Shown: one piece after another, positions 46,538 through 55,580 of the stretch
How positions within the stretch are numbered: position 1 is the stretch's first letter
How the letters are laid out: the number at the start of each line of letters is the position of its first letter
From: an uncultured Cryomorphaceae bacterium
GTDB taxonomy: Bacteria > Bacteroidota > Bacteroidia > Flavobacteriales > Schleiferiaceae
Direction of reading: 5' to 3'
DNA length: 57,235 nt
Assembly: GCA_913043005.1 (NCBI GenBank)
Contig: CAJWKU010000011.1
Coordinates: 1-57,235, forward strand
Made by a program: the position numbers and the translations under genes
The notes under the pieces: model-generated
Seen by the model: only the letters and a program-made list of their open reading frames with translations
Told to the model about the DNA's origin: nothing
The model's database searches: none

Positions 46538-47061
46538 TTTGCGTATTTCGGATCAGCAGGCATTATTGTTCCACACTGATCGCATGTTCTATTTTTTTCT
46601 GAACTGTAGAAGTCATAAAAATGAGTCAAAAAGTCTTTTTCAATATTTTTTAAATTGAAGTAAACAGAGTGCAAAGGGTTATTACATGAGTCACAAAACC
46701 ACATCAGTCCATCCTTAAAATTTTGCCCTTCTCTTTTCCTTTCTACCACTAATCCTATACTTCCCTCTTTTCTTATCGGAGAATGAGGAGTTTTGGCAGG
46801 AACTAAAAGCATATCGCCAGATTTGAGATTATGGTCTACAGGATGGCCATTTTCTTGAAGACGGACTGTTATCTCTCCTTCTAGCTGATAAAAAAACTCT
46901 TCTGTTTCGTTGTAATGATAATCTTTTCGGGCATTAGGTCCAGCAACTACCATGACAATATAATCTTCGGATTCAGGTGTCAAATTCTTATTCCCGACCG
47001 GAGGAACAAGCTTGTGACGATTGGCATTGAGCCAATGCTGAAAATTAAATGCTTTACCCAT
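46534..47061 (-). CDS. 3-hydroxyanthranilate 3,4-dioxygenase
   Basis: HAAO opens the ring of 3-hydroxyanthranilate using Fe(II) and O2, giving the substrate of ACMSD. The 175-residue cupin has the iron ligands His49, Glu55 and His93 and the substrate residues Arg45, Arg97 and Glu108 at spacings matching the Cupriavidus enzyme. A second, rubredoxin-like iron site is formed by Cys123, Cys126, Cys160 and Cys163, as in bacterial homologues. It is the first gene of a two-gene unit with the DtxR-type regulator. A minus-strand -7-like TATCTTTA lies at 47066-47073, 4 bases before the ATG. Confidence 0.95.
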   Translation of the reverse strand: MGKAFNFQHWLNANRHKLVPPVGNKNLTPESEDYIVMVVAGPNARKDYHYNETEEFFYQLEGEITVRLQENGHPVDHNLKSGDMLLVPAKTPHSPIRKEGSIGLVVERKREGQNFKDGLMWFCDSCNNPLHSVYFNLKNIEKDFLTHFYDFYSSEKNRTCDQCGTIMPADPKYAK

Positions 47062-47149
47062 TCACTAAAGATAAATAATGAATTTTGATTTTAGAGAATT
47101 GATAATTTATTTGACTTACGGGTATGGAAACAATAATTATTTTTTTTTG

Positions 47150-47182
47150 TTTGTAATAAAGGGATCTTCCCTTTTAATTTCG
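47150..47182 (+). promoter_or_regulatory. Predicted promoter of the sufS operon
   Basis: TTTG (47150-47153), a 21-base spacer and TAATTTCG (47175-47182, one mismatch from TAnnTTTG) lie upstream of sufS with a leader of about 30 bases. A 17-bp dyad fills most of the spacer. Confidence 0.5.
47158..47174. promoter_or_regulatory. Operator-like dyad between the sufS promoter elements
   Basis: The sequence AAAGGGATCTTCCCTTT is a perfect 7-bp inverted repeat around 3 bases. It occupies the spacer between the predicted -33 and -7 elements exactly, a classic repressor position. It could instead form a weak hairpin terminator, but no plus-strand gene precedes it. Confidence 0.45.
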
Positions 47183-47214
47183 GATTTTTGTAATAACATT
47201 TATCATCTGAGTCA

Positions 47215-48426
47215 ATGAAACAACTTAATCTAAAACATGATTTTCCAATCTTGAATAAAAAAATCAATGGAAAACCTTTGGTTTATTTAGACAGTGCGGC
47301 GACTACCCAAAAACCTCAAGTTGTTATAGATGCGATGGTAGAATACTATAAATCTTCCAATAGCAATGTTCATAGAGGCGTTCATTTTTTGAGCGAGAGA
47401 GCTACAGACTCTTTTGAAGCTGTTCGCTCCAGTTTGCATCGGTACATTAATGCTGCTTATGAGCATGAAATTATTTTTACAAAGGGCACAACAGATTCGG
47501 TAAATCTAGTCGCTCATGGCTTTAGATCATTACTAAATCCTGGAGATGAAATACTCGTCAGTGAACTGGAGCATCATAGTAATCTTGTGCCATGGCAAAT
47601 GCTTGCTCAAGTCAGCGGAGCGAAGTTGACTTTTATACCCATGCTTAAAAGTGGGGAGTTAGATATATCAATGCTCGATTCTTTAATTAACGTCAAAACG
47701 AAAATTGTCGCATTTAATCATATTAGCAATGCTCTAGGGACAGTTAATCCAGTTAAAAAAATAATATCTGCAGCTCATACAGTGGGAGCATGTGTTTTTA
47801 TCGATGGAGCACAGGCATTTCCGCATACGGCTATTAATGTTCAAGAGTTAGATGTTGATTTTTACGCGGGATCTGCTCATAAAATGTATGGGCCAGCTGG
47901 TATAGGATTATTGTATGGTAAATCGGAGTGGTTGGAAAAATTACCGCCATATCAAGGAGGTGGGGAAATGATCGCTGAGGTCAAATTAAAGGAAAGCACT
48001 TATGCCGCCCTGCCTCACAAGTTTGAAGCCGGAACACCGAATATAGAAGGAGTAATTGGTTGGGGTGCAGCCCTTAAATGGATTGAGGATATTGGGATTG
48101 AAAATATTAGAATGCATGAAGATGACCTCTTATCATATGCGAGAGGATTACTTGCTGAAATTCCAGATGTTATATTTTATGGCACTGCAAAAGAAAGGGC
48201 GGCAGTAATTTCTTTTGGCATAAAGGGATCTCATCCTTATGATGTTGGTGTTCTTTTAGATCAAATGGGTATAGCTGTGCGAACTGGTCACCATTGTGCT
48301 CAGCCGATAATGACGTCATTGAAAATACCAGGAACAGTCCGAATTAGCCTAGCGGCTTATACCTCTAAAGAAGACATAGATATGTTTATTGTAGCACTTG
48401 AGAAAACAATTTCACTTCTCAACTGA
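47215..48426 (+). CDS. sufS: Cysteine desulfurase SufS
   Basis: SufS takes sulfur from cysteine and passes it, through SufE, to the Fe-S scaffold. The 403-residue PLP enzyme has the Schiff-base Lys223 in SAHKMYGP, the active-site Cys361 in GHHCAQP and the N-terminal segment LDSAATTQKP (about 24-33) typical of group II desulfurases. It shares one base with sufE. The scaffold genes sufB, sufC and sufD, often upstream in flavobacteria, are not found here. Instead the divergent HAAO gene precedes it. Confidence 0.95.
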   Translation: MKQLNLKHDFPILNKKINGKPLVYLDSAATTQKPQVVIDAMVEYYKSSNSNVHRGVHFLSERATDSFEAVRSSLHRYINAAYEHEIIFTKGTTDSVNLVAHGFRSLLNPGDEILVSELEHHSNLVPWQMLAQVSGAKLTFIPMLKSGELDISMLDSLINVKTKIVAFNHISNALGTVNPVKKIISAAHTVGACVFIDGAQAFPHTAINVQELDVDFYAGSAHKMYGPAGIGLLYGKSEWLEKLPPYQGGGEMIAEVKLKESTYAALPHKFEAGTPNIEGVIGWGAALKWIEDIGIENIRMHEDDLLSYARGLLAEIPDVIFYGTAKERAAVISFGIKGSHPYDVGVLLDQMGIAVRTGHHCAQPIMTSLKIPGTVRISLAAYTSKEDIDMFIVALEKTISLLN

Positions 48427-48851
48427 TGGAGACGATTATTGACCGCGAGGAGGATATAATTGAAGAATTTTCATTTTTTGATGATTGGATGGATAAATAC
48501 ACGCATCTTATTTCTTTAGGTAAAGAATTGGAACAAATGATTCCTGAAAACAAGACTTCCGAAAATCAAATTAAGGGTTGTCAAAGTCAAGTTTGGTTAA
48601 ATGCCAAACTAACTGAAAACGGGATTCTTTTTGAAGCTGATTCTGACGCAATAATTACCAGGGGAATGATAGCTTTATTGTTGCGTGTTGTGCAGGGTCA
48701 AAAGCCTGAAAAAATCGCTTCTTATGAATTTAATTTTTTAGAGAAAATAGGATTAACTACGCACCTTTCTCCTTCTCGGGCAAATGGCCTAGTCAGTATG
48801 GTAAAACAAATACGTCTTTATGGCGTTGCATTTCAGGGAAAAAAGAAATGA
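48426..48851 (+). CDS. sufE: Fe-S biogenesis sulfur acceptor SufE
   Basis: SufE accepts persulfide sulfur from SufS and increases its activity. The 141-residue protein has the acceptor cysteine in IKGCQSQVWL (about 49-58) and the family ending with GLTTHLSPSRANGL. Its ATG overlaps the sufS stop codon by one base and its stop codon overlaps the next gene by 4 bases, showing tight coupling of the three. Confidence 0.94.
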   Translation: METIIDREEDIIEEFSFFDDWMDKYTHLISLGKELEQMIPENKTSENQIKGCQSQVWLNAKLTENGILFEADSDAIITRGMIALLLRVVQGQKPEKIASYEFNFLEKIGLTTHLSPSRANGLVSMVKQIRLYGVAFQGKKK

Positions 48852-49183
48852 AAAATGAAGATATGAATGATGATCAAATGCAAATATTGGGGGAGAAATC
48901 TGTGGAAGTTCTTCGTTCAATTTTTGATCCAGAAATCCCCGTAGATATTTACGAACTTGGGCTTATTTATGATGTTCAAGTGAGTGAAGATGCTGATATT
49001 CAAATACTCATGACTCTTACTTCTCCAAATTGTCCTGTTGCGGAATCGCTTCCATTAGAGGTAAAAGAAAAAGTCAGAGCAATTCCTGAAGCAAAAGAAG
49101 TTGAGGTGGAAATAACATTTGACCCACCATGGACAAAAGATATGATGAGTGAGGCAGCGCGTTTAGAATTGGGTATGCTATGA
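48848..49183 (+). CDS. MIP18/DUF59 Fe-S assembly protein (SufT-like)
   Basis: The 111-residue protein is a DUF59 (MIP18) domain with the pattern SIFDPEIPVDIYELGLIYDV (about 22-41), TSPNCPVAE with the conserved Cys, and DPPWTKDMMSEAARLELGM at the end. SufT-type DUF59 proteins help mature Fe-S proteins, and the link to sufS and sufE by overlapping reading frames supports that role over a PaaD role, although paaZ occurs elsewhere in the window. Confidence 0.9.
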   Translation: MKNEDMNDDQMQILGEKSVEVLRSIFDPEIPVDIYELGLIYDVQVSEDADIQILMTLTSPNCPVAESLPLEVKEKVRAIPEAKEVEVEITFDPPWTKDMMSEAARLELGML

Positions 49184-49263
49184 ATACTGATTGCGGTATT
49201 GACGCCATGAATTTTTCTTTACCTCGTTTATCGAAATTATGAGATAGAATAAAGTCAATAAAA

Positions 49264-49770
49264 ATGGATGAAATCAGAAATCGAGTTGCTGAGTCAACTT
49301 CTCTTGTTGTGTTTGATCTTGAAGATTATTTCCCCCCCGCAGGTGTTACGGAATTTGATTTAGCACCTTTAGTTGCGGATGGTGTAATGAGAGAGAATGT
49401 ATGCAGAGATTTTTTTAAATCCATAAATTCCGAAGAGTTTAGAGATCAAGTAGTTGCATTTTATTGCTCAGTCGATGCAATTTTACCGCAATGGATATGG
49501 CCGATGGCTTCAAGCTCTATTGCAAAAGAGGCTCTTTACATAACTGCAGGGAGAAATTCTGATGCATTGCAGGCATATTATTCGCAGCGATTAGCTGGTA
49601 TGAATTGGGCAGATTTTGCTGATAAAAAAGTTTTGCTCAAAGGGTGTGGTCAATACCCTGTGCCTGACTCAGCATATGTTCAAGCTGCAATGCACCTAAG
49701 TTTAAGTGCTCAGAAACTTATGTACGGAGAGGCGTGTAGCAATGTATTAATACATTTAAACAAGAAATAA
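49264..49770 (+). CDS. DUF2480 family protein
   Basis: The 168-residue protein matches DUF2480, a Bacteroidota family of unknown function: LVVFDLEDYFPPAGVTEFDL (about 15-34) and the central YCSVDAILPQWIWPM (about 67-81), which contains a conserved Cys and Asp. No signal peptide is present. It lies 80 bases after the SufT-like gene and directly abuts the DUF3050 gene. From memory the same genes follow sufS and sufE in other flavobacteria, so a role in Fe-S or iron metabolism is inferred from context. Confidence 0.82.
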   Translation: MDEIRNRVAESTSLVVFDLEDYFPPAGVTEFDLAPLVADGVMRENVCRDFFKSINSEEFRDQVVAFYCSVDAILPQWIWPMASSSIAKEALYITAGRNSDALQAYYSQRLAGMNWADFADKKVLLKGCGQYPVPDSAYVQAAMHLSLSAQKLMYGEACSNVLIHLNKK

Positions 49771-50556
49771 ATGGAGGGTATTAATACGGACTTTAGATTA
49801 ATTAGCCTTAACCGGAATATTGATCCATTGCGTAAGGAAATTTTAAATCACCCTCTTTATTCATCAATGAAATCATTGGCGGAAGTACGAATTTTTATGG
49901 AACATCATATTTACGCAGTATGGGATTTTATGAGCTTGTTGAAGACTCTTCAGCGTAATTTGACAAGTACAGATTCGGCATGGATACCCACAAAGGATCG
50001 AGCTTCTCGAAAGCTGATAAATGAAATTGTATGTGCTGAGGAAAGTGATGTTGATTTAAATGGCAATCCTGCAAGTCACTATGAACTCTATCTAGACGCT
50101 ATGAGGCAAGCTGGAGCTGAGACCCGGCCAATAATAAAATTTGTTCAAAAGTTAGAGGAAGGATTTAAACAGAGAGAAATTGTCCGTTTTAATATCTCAG
50201 AGGCTGATGAAGATTGTCTAAATTTTATTCGAAGCACTCAGAAAATCATCAACCGTGGCAAAACACATGAGATTGCTGCAGCATTTACTTTTGGTAGAGA
50301 GGATTTGATCCCGGACATGTTTACTTCACTTGTAAAAAAGCTTTATAAGGAGCACCCTTCGGAACTTTCAGCATTTGTATACTATCTAGACCGCCATATT
50401 GAGCTTGATGGTGATGAGCATGGCCCAATGGCTTTAAAAATGATACATAACCTTTGTAAAAATGATAATCAAAAATGGCAAGAGGTTGAAGACGTTAGTA
50501 TTGAGGCTTTAAGGGCTAGGTTGACTTTTTGGGACAGTATTCATCGAAAATTATAG
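49771..50556 (+). CDS. DUF3050 protein, heme-oxygenase-like fold
   Basis: The 261-residue protein is all-helical and belongs to DUF3050, which is grouped with the heme-oxygenase-like superfamily. Many potential metal ligands occur on successive helices: His45 and His46 in MEHHIYAVWDF, Glu90 and Glu91, His103, His166 and Glu167, Glu177, and Asp213 with His217 in a DxxxH arrangement. This resembles the ligand pattern of heme-oxygenase-like di-iron oxidases, but the match is by eye. The start codon directly follows the DUF2480 stop codon. It ends the sufS unit. Biochemical function is unknown. Confidence 0.82.
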   Translation: MEGINTDFRLISLNRNIDPLRKEILNHPLYSSMKSLAEVRIFMEHHIYAVWDFMSLLKTLQRNLTSTDSAWIPTKDRASRKLINEIVCAEESDVDLNGNPASHYELYLDAMRQAGAETRPIIKFVQKLEEGFKQREIVRFNISEADEDCLNFIRSTQKIINRGKTHEIAAAFTFGREDLIPDMFTSLVKKLYKEHPSELSAFVYYLDRHIELDGDEHGPMALKMIHNLCKNDNQKWQEVEDVSIEALRARLTFWDSIHRKL

Positions 50557-50639
50557 TATGTAAGAATATTTCTATTAGTTAATGAATTGAAATTTTAAGC
50601 AAGGAATTTTTATTCTCTCCTTCTTATCTTCGCGTTTCT

Positions 50640-52775
50640 ATGAAAAAAATAATTATTCTTCTTCTGGCAGTTTTACTTATTCTGCCAACTTCTGTGAATG
50701 CCGGAGAGGGCATGTGGATTCCTTTATTAATGAAAAAACTCAATTATAAAGGAATGAAAAAAGCAGGGCTAAAGCTTTCTGCAAAGGACTTATATGATGT
50801 AAATAATGGCTCACTTAAAGATGCTATTGTCTCTTTTGGTGGCTTTTGTACCGGTGAAGTTATTTCAACACAAGGACTTATTTTAACAAACCACCATTGT
50901 GGCTATGATGCGATTCAAAAACATTCCACTCTAGAAAATAACTATTTAGAGGATGGTTTTTGGGCAATGACGCGTGCAGATGAAAAACCTAATCCAGGTC
51001 TTTTTGTAAATTTTTTAGTGAGAATAGATGATGTCTCTAAAGAAGTAAACAAAGTCTTAAGTGATACAATGTCTGAACGTGAGAGAGCTTCTGCTATATC
51101 TGAAGTTTCAAAAGGACTAACAAAAAAAGCTACAGAAAATACGGAGTTTGATGCTGCGGTTGAATCTTTTTACCACGGCAATGAATTTTATTTATTCGTT
51201 TACCAAAAATTTGGTGATGTACGCTTAGTGGGTGCTCCACCCAGTAGTGTTGGAAAATACGGAGGAGATACCGACAATTGGATGTGGCCTCGTCAAACTG
51301 GAGATTTTTCCATATTCCGGGTATACTCAAGTAAAGATGGATCAGGCTCAGATTATGATGAAGAGAATATTCCGTTGAAGCCTAAGCATTCATTACCTGT
51401 AAGCTTAAAAGGCGTAGAGGAGGGAGACTTTGCAATGGTATGGGGATATCCGGGTAGCACTGATCGTTATCTTTCAAGCTGGGGTGTAAAGCAGGCTATT
51501 GAGATCTACAATCCCTCTGTCGTTGAAGTGCGTGATGCAAAATTAGCAGTTATGAGAAAGTATATGAATGCCGACCCTGCTACAAAGATCATGTTGGCTT
51601 CTTCCTATGCCCAAACAGCGAATTATTGGAAATATTATATTGGCCAAACAGAGCAATTGATTAACAATAACGTTTTTGGCAAAAAAATTGATTTAGAGAC
51701 AAAATTTTCCAGTTGGATTTCAAACGATAAAAAACGGAAAGCTAAATATGGTCAAACGCTTGATTATATTAAAGATTACTATGATGGCACAAATTCAACT
51801 GTAAAAAATAAAGTGTATTTGATCGAGGCCTTATATAGTGGCTCTTCTGCTGCTTCATTTGCCTACAGGGCTGTGTCTGGTTTGGAGCGGGTAATTCAAA
51901 ACCCCAAAATGATGGAAAGAATCCGTCCGAGAATAATGGATGGGTCAAAAGCTCATTTTTCCGAATTTCATGCAGAATGCGACAGAGAGCTGATGACTGT
52001 GTTGTTTGAGATGTACTCAAAAAATATTGCTGAAGATCAACAACCTCAATTCATAAAGGAGGTATTAAAATCTGATAGTTCTTTTGAGGCCTATGCAAAT
52101 CGTATTTATAAAACTTCCATCTTCATGTCAGAAGATCGATTTAATGCGTTTTTGGCAAACCCAGACAGCGCCATCCTTGCTCAGGATCCATTGACTAAAA
52201 TTGTCAAAGATTTTAGGAAATCCTATTTTGGCTCTATGAGCCCCGATCTTGCTTCAAAAAAAGAAAAGGGATACCGATTGTGGACAGCAGGTGTTCGTGA
52301 AATGCTACCAGATCAGGATTGGTCAGCAGATGCAAACAGTACAATGAGAATGACTTATGGAAAGGTTGCTTCCTATGAGCCTAAAGACGGGATAACTTAT
52401 AATTATTATACAACTCTTGATGGCGTAATGGAAAAGGAAGACTCTGAGAATCCAGAGTTTTTTGTCCCTCAAAAACTTAAAGAACTGCATAAGGCAAGAG
52501 ATTATGGTCAATATGCAGATAAAAATGGAGATTTACCCGTTGGACTTATTTCGGCTAATGATATTACTGGTGGGAACTCAGGGTCTCCGTTAATAAATGC
52601 TAAAGGGGAATTGATTGGTGTTGCATTTGATGGAAACTGGGAAGCTATGTCAGGAGATATATTTTTTGAGGATAAGCTTCAACGTACCATTAGTGTAGAT
52701 ATCCGTTATGTTTTATTTATGATCGATAAATATGCAGGAGCAAAGCATTTAATCGATGAAATGATATTGCGTTGA
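50640..52775 (+). CDS. S46 family dipeptidyl-peptidase (DPP7-like)
   Basis: The 711-residue serine peptidase removes dipeptides from peptide N termini in the periplasm. A signal peptide covers about 1-21. The catalytic His85 is in TNHHCG, the Asp in the GGDTDNWMWPR segment (about 220) and Ser647 in GGNSGSP. The residue 18 positions after the Ser, which sets specificity, is Gly665 in FDGNWE. From memory Gly at that place marks DPP7-type enzymes with hydrophobic preference, while DPP11 has Arg. A -7-like TATCTTCG at 50625-50632 lies 7 bases before the ATG. Confidence 0.94.
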   Translation: MKKIIILLLAVLLILPTSVNAGEGMWIPLLMKKLNYKGMKKAGLKLSAKDLYDVNNGSLKDAIVSFGGFCTGEVISTQGLILTNHHCGYDAIQKHSTLENNYLEDGFWAMTRADEKPNPGLFVNFLVRIDDVSKEVNKVLSDTMSERERASAISEVSKGLTKKATENTEFDAAVESFYHGNEFYLFVYQKFGDVRLVGAPPSSVGKYGGDTDNWMWPRQTGDFSIFRVYSSKDGSGSDYDEENIPLKPKHSLPVSLKGVEEGDFAMVWGYPGSTDRYLSSWGVKQAIEIYNPSVVEVRDAKLAVMRKYMNADPATKIMLASSYAQTANYWKYYIGQTEQLINNNVFGKKIDLETKFSSWISNDKKRKAKYGQTLDYIKDYYDGTNSTVKNKVYLIEALYSGSSAASFAYRAVSGLERVIQNPKMMERIRPRIMDGSKAHFSEFHAECDRELMTVLFEMYSKNIAEDQQPQFIKEVLKSDSSFEAYANRIYKTSIFMSEDRFNAFLANPDSAILAQDPLTKIVKDFRKSYFGSMSPDLASKKEKGYRLWTAGVREMLPDQDWSADANSTMRMTYGKVASYEPKDGITYNYYTTLDGVMEKEDSENPEFFVPQKLKELHKARDYGQYADKNGDLPVGLISANDITGGNSGSPLINAKGELIGVAFDGNWEAMSGDIFFEDKLQRTISVDIRYVLFMIDKYAGAKHLIDEMILR

Positions 52776-52800
52776 TAAGAAAAAAAATATTATTGAATTC

Positions 52801-53664
52801 TTAACGTATCCTGTTCAAGGCATTTGTTAATTCTTCGGGGTCTTTAAAACTTAGTATTACTTGACCTTCTCCATTTGATTTGATAATCACCTTGGAAGTA
52901 AGCCCAGTTTTATTACTAAAAACATTTGCTGCTTGAGCATCCTCAGTCAGGAGAGGAGACTTTATCCCTTTGCCAATAGCTCTAACTGCCGTCTCTAATT
53001 GTCGAACGCTCCATGAGCCTTTTATGCATCGGTGATAAAGCATATCGCTTTCAGAACTTTCGGATAGCCCAACAAGGGCACGAGCATGTCCCATAGAAAT
53101 ATCTCTATCACGCAAACCCGCTTGAACAAGTGGAGAAAGTTTGAGAAGACCAATATAGTTAGCGACTGTGGACCTATTTTTCCCAACCCTTTCAGAAACT
53201 TGTTGTTGAGTGAGATTACAATCCTCAATTAATCTATTGTAGGAAATAGCTATTTCCATAGGATCCAGATCTTGCCTTTGAATATTTTCTACCAAAGCCA
53301 TCTCGAGAATTTCTTGGTCATCAGCTAAACGAACAAAAACTGGAATGGATTTAAGACCGACAATCTTAGCGGCCCTATACCTGCGCTCTCCGGATATGAT
53401 TTGATATTTATCATGCTTAACACTTCTTACAGTTATGGGTTGAATAATCCCTAGGGCTTTGATGGAAATAGCTAAGTCATTAAGAGGATTATTCTCAAAA
53501 TTGCTACGAGGTTGTGAGGGATTAGGTTCAATTTTATCAATTGCTAATTCAAAAGTTTCAGAAATAATTGCTTCTGAAGACAGCTCTTCTTGAACGTTAT
53601 TAGTTTCTGATTTTAAAAGTGCGGAGAGTCCGCGGCCCATAGCTGGACGTTTAGATGAAGACAT
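52801..53664 (-). CDS. parB: ParB/Spo0J chromosome partition protein
   Basis: ParB binds parS sites, uses CTP to spread on DNA and, with ParA, segregates chromosome origins. The 287-residue protein has the N-terminal MGRGLSALL segment, the ParB CTPase box GERRYRAAKI (about 98-107) with NIQRQDLDPMEIA, and a helix-turn-helix (about 140-170, LTQQQVSERVGKNRSTVANY). The ATG at 53664 is preferred to a TTG two codons upstream. parA is not adjacent and no parS-like palindrome was noticed in the window. The gene is divergent from lepA. Confidence 0.93.
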   Translation of the reverse strand: MSSSKRPAMGRGLSALLKSETNNVQEELSSEAIISETFELAIDKIEPNPSQPRSNFENNPLNDLAISIKALGIIQPITVRSVKHDKYQIISGERRYRAAKIVGLKSIPVFVRLADDQEILEMALVENIQRQDLDPMEIAISYNRLIEDCNLTQQQVSERVGKNRSTVANYIGLLKLSPLVQAGLRDRDISMGHARALVGLSESSESDMLYHRCIKGSWSVRQLETAVRAIGKGIKSPLLTEDAQAANVFSNKTGLTSKVIIKSNGEGQVILSFKDPEELTNALNRIR

Positions 53665-53702
53665 GTTCAAATATCGGAATTAATAGATATATAATTTTGA
53701 TA

Positions 53703-53732
53703 TTTTGAAGATGCAACCAAAGCTTACCTTTG
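53703..53732 (+). promoter_or_regulatory. Predicted promoter of lepA
   Basis: TTTTG (53703-53707), 17 bases, then TACCTTTG (53725-53732), an exact match to both consensus elements. The ATG of lepA follows 12 bases later. The -7 octamer is identical to that of purF. Confidence 0.75.
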
Positions 53733-53744
53733 CGGCCAGGAACT

Positions 53745-55541
53745 ATGAAAGATATTCGGAATTTTTGCATTATAGCTCATATTGACCATGGTAAAAGTAC
53801 TCTGGCCGACAGACTAATGGAGGTGACTCAAACTGTAAGTGCACGGGAGCAAAAAAATCAATTGCTCGATAACATGGATTTAGAGAGAGAGAGGGGGATA
53901 ACAATAAAGAGCCATGCCATACAGATGGATTATATTCATGACGATCAACCATATCGATTTAATTTGATAGATACTCCTGGCCATGTTGATTTTAGTTATG
54001 AGGTAAGTCGATCAATTTCTGCCTGTGAGGGAGCATTATTGATTGTGGATGCGGCTCAAGGAATTCAGGCACAAACTATTTCCAATTTGTACCTAGCGAT
54101 AGAAAATGATCTAGAGATTATTCCAATAATGAATAAAATCGATTTGCCAAGCGCAAACCCTGAAGATGTCGCAGACCAAATAATAGAATTAATTGGATGC
54201 AAAAGAGATGATATTTTAAGTGTTTCTGCAAAAACAGGAAAAGGAATCCCAGAGCTATTAGAAGCTATATTAAAACGTATCCCTGCACCGTCGGGGGATC
54301 TTAACGCTCCTTTACAGGCTGTTATATTTGATTCGACATTTAATCCTTTCAGAGGGATTGAGGCGATATTTCGAGTCACTAATGGTAAAATAAGAAAAGG
54401 AGAAAAAGTTAAGTTTATGGCTACGGGCAAAACTTATGAGGCTGATGAAATTGGCATTTTGCGTTTAAATAAAGATCCACAGATTGAACTTTTAGCTGGA
54501 GATGTCGGATATATTATTTCTGGCATAAAAGATGCCAAAGAGGTAAAAGTGGGTGATACAATAACAACAGTAGAGAACCCTGCAGAGACTGCTCTTTCTG
54601 GTTTTGAAGACGTAAAGCCAATGGTTTTTGCAGGAATATATCCAGTAGAAACTGAGGAGTTTGAAGAGCTCAGAACATCCTTAGAAAAATTGAGATTAAA
54701 TGATGCATCACTATCATATGAAGCAGAGACCTCTGCTGCGTTGGGTTTTGGATTTCGTTGCGGATTTTTAGGGATGCTTCATCTTGAGATTATTCAAGAG
54801 CGTCTCGAGCGTGAATTTAATATGACAGTAATTACTACTGTCCCTAATGTATCATACCATGCGTTTAAAAAGTCAAGCCCTGATTCGATGTTTCTTGTTA
54901 CAAACCCATCAGACTATCCTGACCCTTCGAGCTTGGATCGTATTGAGGAACCATTTATAAAGGCACAGATAATTACAAAATCTGAATTTGTAGGCGGAGT
55001 AATGAACCTTTGCATTGACAAAAGAGGAGTTATTACAGGTCAATCATATTTAACTACTGATCGAGTAGAATTATCATTTGATATGCCTTTAGCAGAGATA
55101 GTTTTTGATTTTTATGATCGGTTGAAAACGATTAGTAAGGGCTATGCAAGTTTTGATTACCACCCCATTGGATACCAAGCATCCACTTTGGTTAAAGTAG
55201 ATATTTTGCTTAATGCAGAGCCAATTGATGCGCTAAGCGCTTTGATTCATAAAGACCATAGCCATAATATAGGAAAACGCCTTTGTGAAAAATTGAAAGA
55301 ATTAATTCCTCGACAGCAATTTGTAATTGCAATTCAAGCGGCAATTGGGGCTAAAATTATTGCAAGAGAAACTTTAAGTGCCTTAAGAAAAGACGTTACG
55401 GCTAAATGTTATGGAGGAGATATTAGTCGTAAGCGGAAGTTATTAGAAAAACAGAAAAAAGGTAAGAAAAGAATGAGACAACTTGGGAATGTAGAAATTC
55501 CTCAAGATGCATTTTTAGCAGTTCTTAAGTTAAATGATTGA
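53745..55541 (+). CDS. lepA: Elongation factor 4 (LepA)
   Basis: LepA is a ribosome-bound GTPase that acts on stalled or translocated ribosomes. The 598-residue protein has G1 [10 protein letters not shown] (about 10-19), G3 [12 protein letters not shown] (about 77-88), G4 NKIDLPSA and the LepA-specific C-terminal domain with [20 protein letters not shown] and the basic [15 protein letters not shown]. The ATG at 53745 was chosen because it starts at the family N terminus and lies after the promoter, while the longer frame would start on the -7 element. Confidence 0.96.
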   Translation: MKDIRNFCIIAHIDHGKSTLADRLMEVTQTVSAREQKNQLLDNMDLERERGITIKSHAIQMDYIHDDQPYRFNLIDTPGHVDFSYEVSRSISACEGALLIVDAAQGIQAQTISNLYLAIENDLEIIPIMNKIDLPSANPEDVADQIIELIGCKRDDILSVSAKTGKGIPELLEAILKRIPAPSGDLNAPLQAVIFDSTFNPFRGIEAIFRVTNGKIRKGEKVKFMATGKTYEADEIGILRLNKDPQIELLAGDVGYIISGIKDAKEVKVGDTITTVENPAETALSGFEDVKPMVFAGIYPVETEEFEELRTSLEKLRLNDASLSYEAETSAALGFGFRCGFLGMLHLEIIQERLEREFNMTVITTVPNVSYHAFKKSSPDSMFLVTNPSDYPDPSSLDRIEEPFIKAQIITKSEFVGGVMNLCIDKRGVITGQSYLTTDRVELSFDMPLAEIVFDFYDRLKTISKGYASFDYHPIGYQASTLVKVDILLNAEPIDALSALIHKDHSHNIGKRLCEKLKELIPRQQFVIAIQAAIGAKIIARETLSALRKDVTAKCYGGDISRKRKLLEKQKKGKKRMRQLGNVEIPQDAFLAVLKLND

Positions 55542-55580
55542 TTTTTTCGCCTTTATCTATTCCGTCCTAACTTCGTTAAC

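Noticed and set aside
49184-49263. Imperfect hairpin ATACTG-ATTG-CGGTAT after the SufT-like gene
   Set aside because: A short stem with a G-U pair and no T tract. The genes on either side are probably co-transcribed.
53730-53744. Upstream TTG start for lepA
   Set aside because: The codon overlaps the predicted -7 element, and the ATG at 53745 matches the conserved LepA N terminus.
52801-53745. Possible parS site near parB
   Set aside because: No palindrome resembling the TGTTnCACGTGnAACA type was seen in this region or noticed elsewhere in the window.
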